Positions 44,970 through 53,402 of a stretch of DNA of 64,000 nucleotides are shown here, piece after piece (the stretch's first letter is position 1; each line of letters opens with the position of its first letter). The DNA is from Pedobacter sp. FW305-3-2-15-E-R2A2. Its GTDB lineage: Bacteria > Bacteroidota > Bacteroidia > Sphingobacteriales > Sphingobacteriaceae. The position numbers were made by a program, and so were the translations under genes. The stretch lies in contig NZ_CP151803.1 in NCBI RefSeq assembly GCF_038446955.1, positions 3,410,001 through 3,474,000 on the forward strand, written 5' to 3'. The notes beneath the pieces were generated by a model. It saw only the letters and a list, made by a program, of their open reading frames with translations. It made no database searches and was not told the origin of the DNA.

Positions 44970-46388
44970 ATGAGCAAAGATTTTCTGTACAATGACATCG
45001 CAAATGCAATTGCCAGCCAGATCAGAACCGGAGTCCTGAAATCCGGAGACAGATTACCTTCTGTAAGAATGTTGTGCAAGGACCATGGGATCAGCATGAA
45101 TACCGCCAAGCGGGTATTCCTGGAATTAGAGGCTCATTCCTTAATTGATTCGAAACCGCAGTCGGGTTATTTTGTGAGCCGGCAATCTTCTATAAAACTT
45201 CCGCTTCCTGAAGTGAGCCGGCCATCATCTGTCGCTAACGATAATGAACCAGATGAACTGATCAGTAGGGTCTATGCTGATATGGGAGATGACAGGCTCA
45301 CGCTTTTCTCCATTAGCGCGCTCTCCGCTGATTTGCTGCCATTGGTGAAACTGAAAAAAGAGATTGGGCATGCAGTCCGGAACCTTAAAGATGCTGGGAC
45401 GGCTTATGAATCTTTGCAAGGTAATGTGAGACTGAGGAGAATGGTTGCGGTCCGGTCTTTAGCCTGGGGCGGGGATTTACATGAAAATGATGTGATCACT
45501 ACCAATGGTGCCATCAATGCAGTTTCCCTTTGTTTAATGGCATTGGGAAAACCGGGCGATACGGTTGCTATGGAGAGCCCATGTTATCCCGGAACCTTAC
45601 AGTTGGTCATCAGCCTCGGATTTAAAGTGCTGGAGCTTCCAACACACCCGGTTACCGGATTGGAAATAAATGCGTTAAAAGAAGCTATTCCGAAAATCAA
45701 CATTTGCCTCCTGGTTCCCAACTTCAATACCCCTTTGGGAAGCTTTGTCCCTGATGAGCACAAAAAGGAAATCGTAACTCTTTTATCCAGCCATCACATT
45801 CCACTAATTGAAGATGATGTCTATGGCGATTTGTATTTTGGTCTGCAACGTCCAAAATGCTGTAAATCATTTGATAAAGAAGGGAATGTCTTATGGTGCA
45901 GCTCGGGCTCGAAAAGTCTGGTGCCTGGCTTTCGCGTCGGTTGGGTTGCTCCGGGGAAATACAAAGAAAAACTGTTAAAGTTAAAGCGAATTCATTCCAT
46001 ATCTTCCGCTTCTATCATTCAGGAATCAGTAGCCAATTTCCTGAAGACCGGGAAGTATGAAAATCATTTACGTCAGCTTCGCCGGATTCTACAGGACAAT
46101 TACCAAAATTATATCCATGCCATCGCACAATATTTTCCGGAGGGAACTAAGATAAGCAGGCCTCAGGGTGGACTGTCGATCTGGGTTGAATTTAGTGAGA
46201 TTGATACACGAAAACTATATGACCTGGCCATTAAACAGCAGATTAGCATTGCTCCGGGACGAATGTTTACCCTTCAAGATCAATTTGAAAATTGCATGAG
46301 GCTCTGCATTGGCTTAGCCTGGTCAGCCGAAGTGAAATTTAAACTAAAACAACTTGGAAATCTTGCGAAGGTGATGCAAATGAGTTAA
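44970..46388 (+). CDS. MocR/GntR regulator with aminotransferase domain
   Basis: The 472-residue protein has a GntR winged helix (residues 1-75: IRTGVLKSGDRLPSVRMLCK, then the recognition helix GISMNTAKRVFLELE). It is joined to a class I aminotransferase-like domain. The PLP lysine is expected in SSGSKSLVPGFRVGW, and LVPNFNTPLGSFVPDEHK resembles the cofactor region. MocR proteins sense PLP adducts of small molecules. It is divergent from the EamA exporter, which it probably controls, and it may regulate itself through the inverted repeat at its start. Confidence 0.93.
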   Translation: MSKDFLYNDIANAIASQIRTGVLKSGDRLPSVRMLCKDHGISMNTAKRVFLELEAHSLIDSKPQSGYFVSRQSSIKLPLPEVSRPSSVANDNEPDELISRVYADMGDDRLTLFSISALSADLLPLVKLKKEIGHAVRNLKDAGTAYESLQGNVRLRRMVAVRSLAWGGDLHENDVITTNGAINAVSLCLMALGKPGDTVAMESPCYPGTLQLVISLGFKVLELPTHPVTGLEINALKEAIPKINICLLVPNFNTPLGSFVPDEHKKEIVTLLSSHHIPLIEDDVYGDLYFGLQRPKCCKSFDKEGNVLWCSSGSKSLVPGFRVGWVAPGKYKEKLLKLKRIHSISSASIIQESVANFLKTGKYENHLRQLRRILQDNYQNYIHAIAQYFPEGTKISRPQGGLSIWVEFSEIDTRKLYDLAIKQQISIAPGRMFTLQDQFENCMRLCIGLAWSAEVKFKLKQLGNLAKVMQMS

Positions 46389-46414
46389 ACCAGTCTCAAA
46401 GACTATAAACCAAA

Positions 46415-47191
46415 TTACCGGACCACAAGACCTTGATCAGGTTGATATTTATCATATTCCATATGTTGTGCCACCTTCATCGCTGCTTCTTTTCCTTTTA
46501 ATTTGGCAACCAGGTGCAAGGCGCCATCTATTCCGGCAGAGATGCCGGCGGTGGTGATCACTCTACCATTATCAACGTATCTTGTATTCTTTAGCACCCG
46601 GGCTGATGGGACCGCTTTTTGCAGGTTCTCAACGCTGCGATGGAATGTAGTCACCTGGAGGTTGTTCAGCAGGTCGGCTTTACCAAGAATGAAAGCACCT
46701 GTGCAAACAGAGAAATAGCTATAGGTGGCCTGATCCCTTGATTTAATCCAGGCAATGACTTCGGGATCATCAGCCGCCACTTCGTCATTTCCTCCAAAAA
46801 CAGCGAATATATCCGCAAGAGGAGCATCAGCAATGCTGTACTCAGGGATTATCTTTAGTATCCCCTGCGAAATCAGCGGTTCTTTCGTTTTGGAAACGGT
46901 GAAAACCTTAAAACCTGCATAGGAAAACACCTCCATTGGTCCTGCAAAATCAAGTACCTCTACACCATCGTACAGGTAAAAACAAACTGTGGTCTTCTGT
47001 TCCTTGACCAGGCGCTCTTTTTCATTTTTATTCACTAGTGTCATTTCACAATGAGGACAAATTCCAGCTTTACTAAAGCTGATCGTATCACAAGAGCCCC
47101 CGCATGGTGGACATACATAGGCAATGGCAGATGGTTGTTGTGCAAACAGAAAGCATGGAAATAGGAGCAGTGCTATAATTAATCTTTTCAT
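46415..47191 (-). CDS. Exported DJ-1/PfpI protein with metal-binding-like domain
   Basis: The 258-residue protein has a signal peptide (about residues 1-18, ending FLFAQ). A short cysteine-rich domain with CPPCGGSCDTISFSKAGICP and HCEMTL, like the heavy-metal-binding or YHS-type motif of copper proteins, comes next. A DJ-1/PfpI domain follows (about residues 68-250). The nucleophile elbow carries YFSVCTGAFILGKADLL with Cys, and ends in HRSVENL. The combination of export, CxxC metal ligands and a DJ-1 fold is unusual. It faces the MocR gene and is followed on the same strand by a related GlxA-like regulator 77 bp upstream. Confidence 0.85.
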   Translation of the reverse strand: MKRLIIALLLFPCFLFAQQPSAIAYVCPPCGGSCDTISFSKAGICPHCEMTLVNKNEKERLVKEQKTTVCFYLYDGVEVLDFAGPMEVFSYAGFKVFTVSKTKEPLISQGILKIIPEYSIADAPLADIFAVFGGNDEVAADDPEVIAWIKSRDQATYSYFSVCTGAFILGKADLLNNLQVTTFHRSVENLQKAVPSARVLKNTRYVDNGRVITTAGISAGIDGALHLVAKLKGKEAAMKVAQHMEYDKYQPDQGLVVR

Positions 47192-47268
47192 AAATCAGAA
47201 TTAGATGGCAAACCTATAGCAAAAAGATACATAAATCCGGACAAACAGCATGCAAATCCGGACAATAG

Positions 47269-48183
47269 TTATAGTCTGTGTTTGATGAGCTGTCTGAGCT
47301 GACCAGGACTTTTATATCCACATTCCATAGCGATCCATGCCATTTTATGATGGTCTTTCAGTAAGTGCATTGCTTTTTCCAGACGCAGTTGCTGTACATA
47401 TTGCCCAACCGTAATGCCGGTAGAAGATTTAAATAAACGGGTCAGCGATCTGGGACTGATATGGACCAGTTCCGCCAATTCTTCTATACTGATCTTCTCA
47501 CGCAGGTGTTGAGCAATATAATCCTGCACCTGGTGGATCTGGTAATTGATATGTTGTCTGTTTTGTATATAAATGCTGTCTTGTGGGTCTTTGCCTTCCC
47601 GTCGTACATATACCACCATGTCTTTAGCAACTTTACAGGCAAATGCGACCCCGTGTCGCTCTTCGACTAAAAAAAGCGCTAAATCAATGCCCGTCGCAAT
47701 TCCAGCACTTGTATATATATTACCACTTTTAACATATAATATATTTTCCAGGACCTTTATCCTGGGATACTGTTGTTGTAAGGTGGAGGTCCAGGCCCAA
47801 TGTGTGGTACACTGACGTCCATCAAGTAATCCGGCAGCCGCCAGGGCAAAAGCAGCAGTACAAACGGAGCAGACCGCTGCTGCCTTTGTAGCGGCACTTT
47901 GCAGCCATGGAATCCACAAAGCGTCGTCGGATCGTTGCCATTTGGCAATTTCCATACCGGCAACAATGACGGTGTCATTCGCGTTAACAGTTAATTCTTC
48001 AGGTGCAATTACCTTTGTAAAACCCAGACCACTTGAGGAAATCGGCTGGGGATAAGGGGAGACGTAGCAAAGCTCATAAGGTTTCCCCAGACAGCCTGAT
48101 TCATAAAATACGGTTACAGCGCCGGCAAGATCCAGTAGATGCACGCCGTCAAAGAGAAAAAATATAATGCGATCAGAGGCCAT
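47269..48183 (-). CDS. GlxA-family regulator (DJ-1/PfpI plus AraC)
   Basis: The protein has about 304 residues from MASDRIIFF. The N-terminal DJ-1/PfpI-like domain (residues 1-190) contains CSVCTAAFALAAAGLLDGRQ. The C-terminal AraC domain covers about residues 205-304 (ISIEELAELVHISPRSLTRL, YVQQLRLEKAMHLLKDHHKM). The frame is open 8 codons further upstream (48207). GlxA-type proteins respond to small molecules through the DJ-1 domain. The neighbouring exported DJ-1 gene is on the same strand, so they may share a signal. Confidence 0.9.
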   Translation of the reverse strand: MASDRIIFFLFDGVHLLDLAGAVTVFYESGCLGKPYELCYVSPYPQPISSSGLGFTKVIAPEELTVNANDTVIVAGMEIAKWQRSDDALWIPWLQSAATKAAAVCSVCTAAFALAAAGLLDGRQCTTHWAWTSTLQQQYPRIKVLENILYVKSGNIYTSAGIATGIDLALFLVEERHGVAFACKVAKDMVVYVRREGKDPQDSIYIQNRQHINYQIHQVQDYIAQHLREKISIEELAELVHISPRSLTRLFKSSTGITVGQYVQQLRLEKAMHLLKDHHKMAWIAMECGYKSPGQLRQLIKHRL

Positions 48184-48289
48184 GATGCTAATATAGGATG
48201 ATTTCAACAGATGTACATCCAGGCAATAAATTTATCAGTTTTAATATACTAATATTTTTAGTATTTTTACCGGATAAAGATATAAATGG

Positions 48290-49549
48290 ATGGTCAATAG
48301 CAGGGTAATGGAGAAGTTGGAAATACTGGCCGACGCAGCGAAATATGATGTTTCCTGTTCCTCAAGCGGTAGCAAACGAAACAACAAAGACAAAGGCCTC
48401 GGAGATTCCAAAGGGTATGGAATTTGCCATGCTTTCACGGAAGATGGCAGATGTGTTTCCTTACTTAAGATTTTACTGACCAATCATTGCATTTTCGATT
48501 GCGCTTATTGTGTGAGCAGAAAAAGCAATCACGTAAAACGTGCCGCATTTACGGTAGAGGAGGTGGTTGATGTGACCATAAATTTTTACCGCAGAAATTA
48601 CATCGAAGGGTTGTTTTTAAGTTCAGGGATTTTCGATAGCCCTGATTATACGATGGAACGACTGGTTCGGATTGCTAAAAAATTACGCATAGACCATAAT
48701 TTCAATGGCTATATCCATCTAAAAGCTATTCCAGGAGCGAGTGACGAGTTAATGAAGGAGGCCGGATTATACGCTGACCGCTTAAGTGTAAATGTTGAAA
48801 TGCCAACGGAGCAAAGTCTGAAATTACTGGCACCTGAAAAAAAACATATCGATGTGATCAAACCAATGGAATACTTAAAAAAGGAAATCATCGGTTATCG
48901 GGAGGAAAAATCTCTAAACAAGAAAGCGCCTGTTTTCGCACCAGCAGGGCAAAGTACACAAATGGTGATCGGCGCTACAAAAGAAACCGATATGGAGATT
49001 CTGGGGATGGCAGATTATTTTTATCAGCAAATGAATATGAAACGGGTATACTATTCCGGATACGTTCCCATCAGTAACGACGGGCGGCTCCCAATGATAG
49101 GTACACCGGTTCCCATCATTCGCGAAAACCGCCTTTATCAGGCAGATTGGCTGATCCGATTCTACGGATTTAAGGTGAATGAAATTGTTGGATTTGATCA
49201 GCCACATCTGGACCTGGATATTGACCCTAAATTAGGTTGGGCATTGCGTAATCTTGACCAATTCCCTGTTGATATTAATACCGCTACCCTTGAAATGATT
49301 AAACGGATACCCGGAATTGGACATCAAAATGCAAAAAAAATAGTAGCTGCACGGAAATTTAACAGGCTTTTACCCGAGCATTTACAAAAGATGGGGATCG
49401 CTTATAACCGTGCGAAATACTTTTTGGCGGTTCCTCATCCTTTTTCGATCCAAAAGGATTTTACGTCGGTTCAAATCAAACATCAGATCCTAAGCTTGCA
49501 GAACAGTAAATATAAATCTGATTTCTCTTCACAACTGGCCTTATTCTGA
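48290..49549 (+). CDS. Radical SAM DNA-modification/repair protein (TIGR03916 type)
   Basis: The 419-residue protein begins LEILADAAKYDVSCSSSGSK, the family opening. The radical-SAM motif HCIFDCAYCVS (CxxxCxxC) binds the 4Fe-4S cluster that cleaves S-adenosylmethionine. The C-terminal helix-hairpin-helix region DINTATLEMIKRIPGIGHQN fits DNA binding. Members are annotated as putative DNA modification/repair proteins and nearly always sit beside a TIGR03915/DUF4130 partner, as here (4 bp gap). The substrate is unproven. Two starts are possible, 48290 and 48308 (MEKLEIL). Confidence 0.92.
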   Translation: MVNSRVMEKLEILADAAKYDVSCSSSGSKRNNKDKGLGDSKGYGICHAFTEDGRCVSLLKILLTNHCIFDCAYCVSRKSNHVKRAAFTVEEVVDVTINFYRRNYIEGLFLSSGIFDSPDYTMERLVRIAKKLRIDHNFNGYIHLKAIPGASDELMKEAGLYADRLSVNVEMPTEQSLKLLAPEKKHIDVIKPMEYLKKEIIGYREEKSLNKKAPVFAPAGQSTQMVIGATKETDMEILGMADYFYQQMNMKRVYYSGYVPISNDGRLPMIGTPVPIIRENRLYQADWLIRFYGFKVNEIVGFDQPHLDLDIDPKLGWALRNLDQFPVDINTATLEMIKRIPGIGHQNAKKIVAARKFNRLLPEHLQKMGIAYNRAKYFLAVPHPFSIQKDFTSVQIKHQILSLQNSKYKSDFSSQLALF

Positions 49550-49553
49550 GTTA

Positions 49554-50324
49554 ATGACCGCAATGATTTACGATGGAACCTATCAGGGCTGGCTGACAGC
49601 AATCTTTGATAGCTATGACCACAAGCTGAATGAAGTATGCTTTTTGAAAGAAAAAACAGCTTCAATTCCTTTATTTGCAACACCTCATTATGTGATCACA
49701 GATGAAATTAAAGCCACACGCGTGATGAAGGGGCTTAAACAGCGTCTTTCTGCTGAAGGCTTGAAAAATCTCTATAATATCTACTTATCTGAAGAAGAAA
49801 AATCGGAGGAAATGATGTGGCGTTTTGTAAAGTATGTTTTTGAATGTAAAGACAACATAGAACAAAATTTCAGCAATAGCGCAGTTTGGGATGTTAAAAA
49901 GCTGGCTAAGAAAGTCAAACGGGAAGCCCACCGAATGGAGGCTTTCGTTCGTTTTAAACTTACGAAAGATCACCTGTTCTATGCTATTATTGAACCTGAT
50001 CATAATGTTTTGCCTCTTATTGAAGGTCATTTTAAAGGGCGCTATGCGGATCAGCGCTGGTTAATTTATGATGCCAGGAGAAAGTATGGCATTTATTATG
50101 ATCTCGAAACGGTGACCACTGTAGAACTTGAGTTTAAGCTCGGAGCTGGATCGGCTAAGGCTATTGCAGAAATTTGTGATGAAAGAGAAGAATTTTTCCA
50201 GGAACTTTGGCGCAGGTATTTTAGTAGTGTTAACATTAAGGCACGGAAAAATATGCGGCTTCATATACAGCATATGCCTAAACGTTACTGGAAGCATTTA
50301 CCGGAAAAGATGCCGGAAAATTAA
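49554..50324 (+). CDS. DUF4130 / TIGR03915-type DNA metabolism partner protein
   Basis: The 256-residue protein starts YDGTYQGWLTAIFDSYDHKL, which is the family signature. A conserved middle follows (LAKKVKREAHRMEAFVRFKL) and RWLIYDARRKYGIYYDLETV. It is the obligate partner of the upstream radical-SAM protein and is probably co-translated with it. Some relatives are joined to uracil-DNA-glycosylase-like domains, so a DNA-repair role is likely but its chemistry is unknown. A long perfect hairpin terminates the pair. Confidence 0.92.
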   Translation: MTAMIYDGTYQGWLTAIFDSYDHKLNEVCFLKEKTASIPLFATPHYVITDEIKATRVMKGLKQRLSAEGLKNLYNIYLSEEEKSEEMMWRFVKYVFECKDNIEQNFSNSAVWDVKKLAKKVKREAHRMEAFVRFKLTKDHLFYAIIEPDHNVLPLIEGHFKGRYADQRWLIYDARRKYGIYYDLETVTTVELEFKLGAGSAKAIAEICDEREEFFQELWRRYFSSVNIKARKNMRLHIQHMPKRYWKHLPEKMPEN

Positions 50325-50514
50325 TGTCATTCTTTACCAATGAGTACTAAAAGTTCTTGTGCCGAACGATGGTCATTGTCTGCATTGGCGAGGTGTAAAT
50401 ACCTGTGTACCCCATGCTAACAAGCGTGTCCAATCTTAGTAAGTCGTTAGTTTTGTTGTCATAAATCAGGATTCAATTGGAGTGCGCTATGTTTTGGCCT
50501 TTTGATTTACTTCT

Positions 50515-50557
50515 ACTCAAAAAGAAGTTATGGAAATGAGATAACTTCTTTTTGAGT
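50515..50557. terminator. Perfect 17-bp hairpin terminator
   Basis: ACTCAAAAAGAAGTTAT and its exact complement are separated by a 9-nt loop. The T-rich right arm can stop plus-strand transcription, and the A-rich left arm gives the same for the minus strand. It lies between the repair pair and the RibD-like gene in an otherwise unassigned 265-bp gap. Confidence 0.75.
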
Positions 50558-50589
50558 AATCTTGGGAAAGCGTAAAGCCCTGGCCTTGC

Positions 50590-51126
50590 TTACTCTTTAT
50601 TGATGCTGTAGCGGAGCGATACCAACCCGGTTTCATAAGTTTTGCTATGTAGGAGTTTAAGTTTGGTACGGTTATTTTGCTTACCGAACAGCGCTTTGCC
50701 ACTGCCAAGTAGTATTGGATGTACTGACAACCATAATTCATCTACAAGGTCTTCTTTCATCAAAGCTTCGCTGAGCTCGGCACCACCATACAGCCAGATG
50801 TCTTTGCCTGGTTGTTTTTTTAGCTCTCTGGCCTCGGTAATGACATCTCCGGATATAAGTACCGCACCTTCTTTTACTGTTTTCAAGGTGTTGGAAAATA
50901 CGTATTCGATCATTCCCGGCATGCCGGGAATCGTTTCTCCGTTATTGTTCTCTGCATATTGTTGTGCGATCTCGTAGCTTTTGCGTCCAATAAACATCGC
51001 GTCTATACCGGTAAAGAACTCGTTCAGACCATAATCCTGATCCGTGAAGCACCAGTCATATTCGCCATTGGGCCCTTCAATATATCCATCCAATGTTACT
51101 GCTAACCCTAATATTAGTTTTCTCAT
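50590..51126 (-). CDS. Dihydrofolate reductase-like / RibD C-terminal domain protein
   Basis: The protein has about 178 residues from MRKLILGLAVTLDGYIEGPN, the standard family opening; the frame is open 8 codons further upstream (51150). Conserved segments are DAMFIGRKSYEIAQQYA and KDIWLYGGAELSEALMKEDL. Such proteins bind NADPH in a DHFR-like fold. Specific substrates are rarely known, and they are not classical FolA. The AraC gene at 51193 ends 66 bp upstream on the same strand. Confidence 0.88.
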   Translation of the reverse strand: MRKLILGLAVTLDGYIEGPNGEYDWCFTDQDYGLNEFFTGIDAMFIGRKSYEIAQQYAENNNGETIPGMPGMIEYVFSNTLKTVKEGAVLISGDVITEARELKKQPGKDIWLYGGAELSEALMKEDLVDELWLSVHPILLGSGKALFGKQNNRTKLKLLHSKTYETGLVSLRYSINKE

Positions 51127-51192
51127 ATCTCTAATGTTTTTGTAGGACAAAATTGTAAAGAATAACTTGTTTCAAATTGTACAGAACGGACA

Positions 51193-51975
51193 TCAATACA
51201 GAATATCTGCCGCACGTGCCAATTCGCCAGGAGTACAGCCAGCGTAATTTTTATAGTCACGATTAAAGTGCGCCTGATCGTAATAACCACTTTTGCAGGC
51301 TATTTCTGTAAGTGAGCATTCAGGGTGTTTTTTCAGCAGAGATAGCGATTGTATGAATCGGTACACACGTAGGTATTCTTTAGGTGACAGGCCAATATAC
51401 TCCTGAAATTTCCTTGATAGATGGCGCTGACTAATACCGGTGTCATTTGTAAGCTTGCTCAGTGATATTGAGCCAGCTGCACCTTGCATTTGTTGGAGGC
51501 AATGGGCCACCTGCAAATCATCCTTTCCCAAGCTCAATTGTCGCAGCAAATAATTCTGTACTATAAATACGCGGGTCTCATTGTCAGGGGCGGAGGTTAG
51601 TTTGTCTTCTATTTCTCCCGCCAGGTCTTTCCATACATCTGATAGTGCTGTATTCGTGTCGGTTAGCATTTGCATTGGAAGGTGGAAAAATTTATACGCC
51701 ATGCCAGGGTAAAAACAAATGGCGAGGCAACCCGCTCCTTTACGCATCTGAATATCCATAGGACGGCTCATGCGAAAGCTAACGATACTGCGCTTGTACA
51801 GCTCATCATCTATAATTGCAATTGGCGTGCTGGTGTAGTTCAGAAACAATTCAACACAAGTATCAGGAAGCACACGTACATGATTGTTGTCTGTACCTTC
51901 ATCGCAATCCATAGTGCATATCAGTTTAACATAGGATCGCAGACTTGGGATGATATCATACATTTGAATACGCAT
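51193..51975 (-). CDS. AraC-family regulator
   Basis: The 260-residue protein has an N-terminal domain of the DUF6597/AraC-sensor type (YDIIPSLRSYVKLICTMD, FYPGMAYKFFHLPMQMLTDT). The AraC domain is around residues 155-258 (KLTNDTGISQRHLSRKFQEY, LTEIACKSGYYDQAHFNRDY). It lies upstream of the RibD-like gene on the same strand, and the two may form one unit. Confidence 0.9.
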   Translation of the reverse strand: MRIQMYDIIPSLRSYVKLICTMDCDEGTDNNHVRVLPDTCVELFLNYTSTPIAIIDDELYKRSIVSFRMSRPMDIQMRKGAGCLAICFYPGMAYKFFHLPMQMLTDTNTALSDVWKDLAGEIEDKLTSAPDNETRVFIVQNYLLRQLSLGKDDLQVAHCLQQMQGAAGSISLSKLTNDTGISQRHLSRKFQEYIGLSPKEYLRVYRFIQSLSLLKKHPECSLTEIACKSGYYDQAHFNRDYKNYAGCTPGELARAADILY

Positions 51976-52050
51976 ACTTTATAAAAGTATAAATTTTCGA
52001 TTTGTGGCTTCTTTTTTTTTTGCAATATCTCATTCACAGCCACCGGTTTT

Positions 52051-53250
52051 TTACTGTTCATAAGAATTGGGCTTATAAAGTACGAGTATATCAACGGTTT
52101 GTTGGATTTTGGTTAAGCCCAAACCCATACGCTTCAAGATATCCAGTAAGCTTTGTGGGTTTTCCGGCTGGAAAGAGAATTTAATATCCAGTTTTTCTGA
52201 GTTTCCTGTTTGATCCACAACGAGCTTACCTATACCATAATTCTCAATAAACTGGGCAAAATCGCTCATGCTGATCGCATCCTGGTCTATCTCTCCGTGT
52301 CTGGAATAATAGGTTCGTTTGCCACTGAGATTTCTCCTGATGCTTTTAAATTTCGCAACATCTATAATCCTGAGCGCCTGTACTTCTTTAATAATGGGTT
52401 TTACTTTTGCCTGCAGATCAAATCTTTTGGTCAGCTCTTTTTGTAAAGTGGATAATAAATCTCCTGGCGATTCAACAATCAGGTCCAGACAGTAAACGGG
52501 TTCATTCTTCTCCATCCCTGTTTCGTTTATGGTGCGGTTGTAGGGATAATCTCCGTATGCCAACATGTAAAGGGAAGCCAGACTCAGATTTATACAGGTG
52601 AGCCTACGCCCGCTAAATGTGTTATCATTCAACCAGGTCGTACTTAGTCCTGGTCCACCCTTAATCTCTGATTCCATCATGAATCTGTAACTCAAGGTAT
52701 CTGCAGCGAAAAAGCGTTGTTTAATTAATTCCTCAGGACTGACAGTCTGATCTATCTTTTCTGGTAGATGAACCTTTTCTTTCCACAAAAGACTATCGAT
52801 TACTTTTTCAGTGATGGCCTCCGGATGGGTTGATGCGACCAACTTCCCATCAGCGTCGAGGAGAATTGCATGTGGTATCAGTTTATGTGGGAATAATTTA
52901 GCTATATGTCGCCCGGTATCTATGGCAAACCAAAAGTTAGCAGGCTTTGATTGCAGGTACTTAGTCGTTCGTGATGCGGTCTCATCAGTGACTGCAATGA
53001 CCTGTAAGGATTTCGGGTACTTCGCCTGCAAGGCTTTGAGATGAGGCATTGCCGCGAGGCATGAGCCACACCAGGTTGCCCAAAATTCCAATAAGATGAT
53101 CTTTCCTTTCAATTGGCTCAGTGCAGCAAATGGAACAGGTGCATTTAGGACTTTGCTGAATTGCAGGTCGGGTACAAGGTCGCCGTTTTTAAGCTGGGCA
53201 TGTGAAGTACTAACGGTAAACAGAAATAGAAGAACAAGTGTCTTTTTCAT
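52051..53250 (-). CDS. Exported thioredoxin-like protein with DUF3738 domain
   Basis: The protein has about 399 residues from MKKTLVLLFLFTVSTSHAQ, which is a signal peptide. A TlpA/AhpC-type thioredoxin domain follows, with redox motif WATWCGSCLAAMPH (CxxC), and then a C-terminal DUF3738 domain of about 200 residues. The frame is open 18 codons further upstream. It should act as a periplasmic thiol-disulfide oxidoreductase. DUF3738 is common in Bacteroidota and its role is not established. It is divergent from the two-component genes at 53403, so it may be one of their targets. Confidence 0.88.
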   Translation of the reverse strand: MKKTLVLLFLFTVSTSHAQLKNGDLVPDLQFSKVLNAPVPFAALSQLKGKIILLEFWATWCGSCLAAMPHLKALQAKYPKSLQVIAVTDETASRTTKYLQSKPANFWFAIDTGRHIAKLFPHKLIPHAILLDADGKLVASTHPEAITEKVIDSLLWKEKVHLPEKIDQTVSPEELIKQRFFAADTLSYRFMMESEIKGGPGLSTTWLNDNTFSGRRLTCINLSLASLYMLAYGDYPYNRTINETGMEKNEPVYCLDLIVESPGDLLSTLQKELTKRFDLQAKVKPIIKEVQALRIIDVAKFKSIRRNLSGKRTYYSRHGEIDQDAISMSDFAQFIENYGIGKLVVDQTGNSEKLDIKFSFQPENPQSLLDILKRMGLGLTKIQQTVDILVLYKPNSYEQ

Positions 53251-53402
53251 ATTGCATTTTTTTATTCTAAAGTAAATCTGCAGGACGATGCTCAGCCTTA
53301 ACACAGGTTAACTAGAGTTAATTAGTGTTAACTCCTGCTTTTGTTTAAGAACATGTTGTAGTTTTACGGCAATGGAGCCATCATGATCCATTTAAAGACA
53401 AA

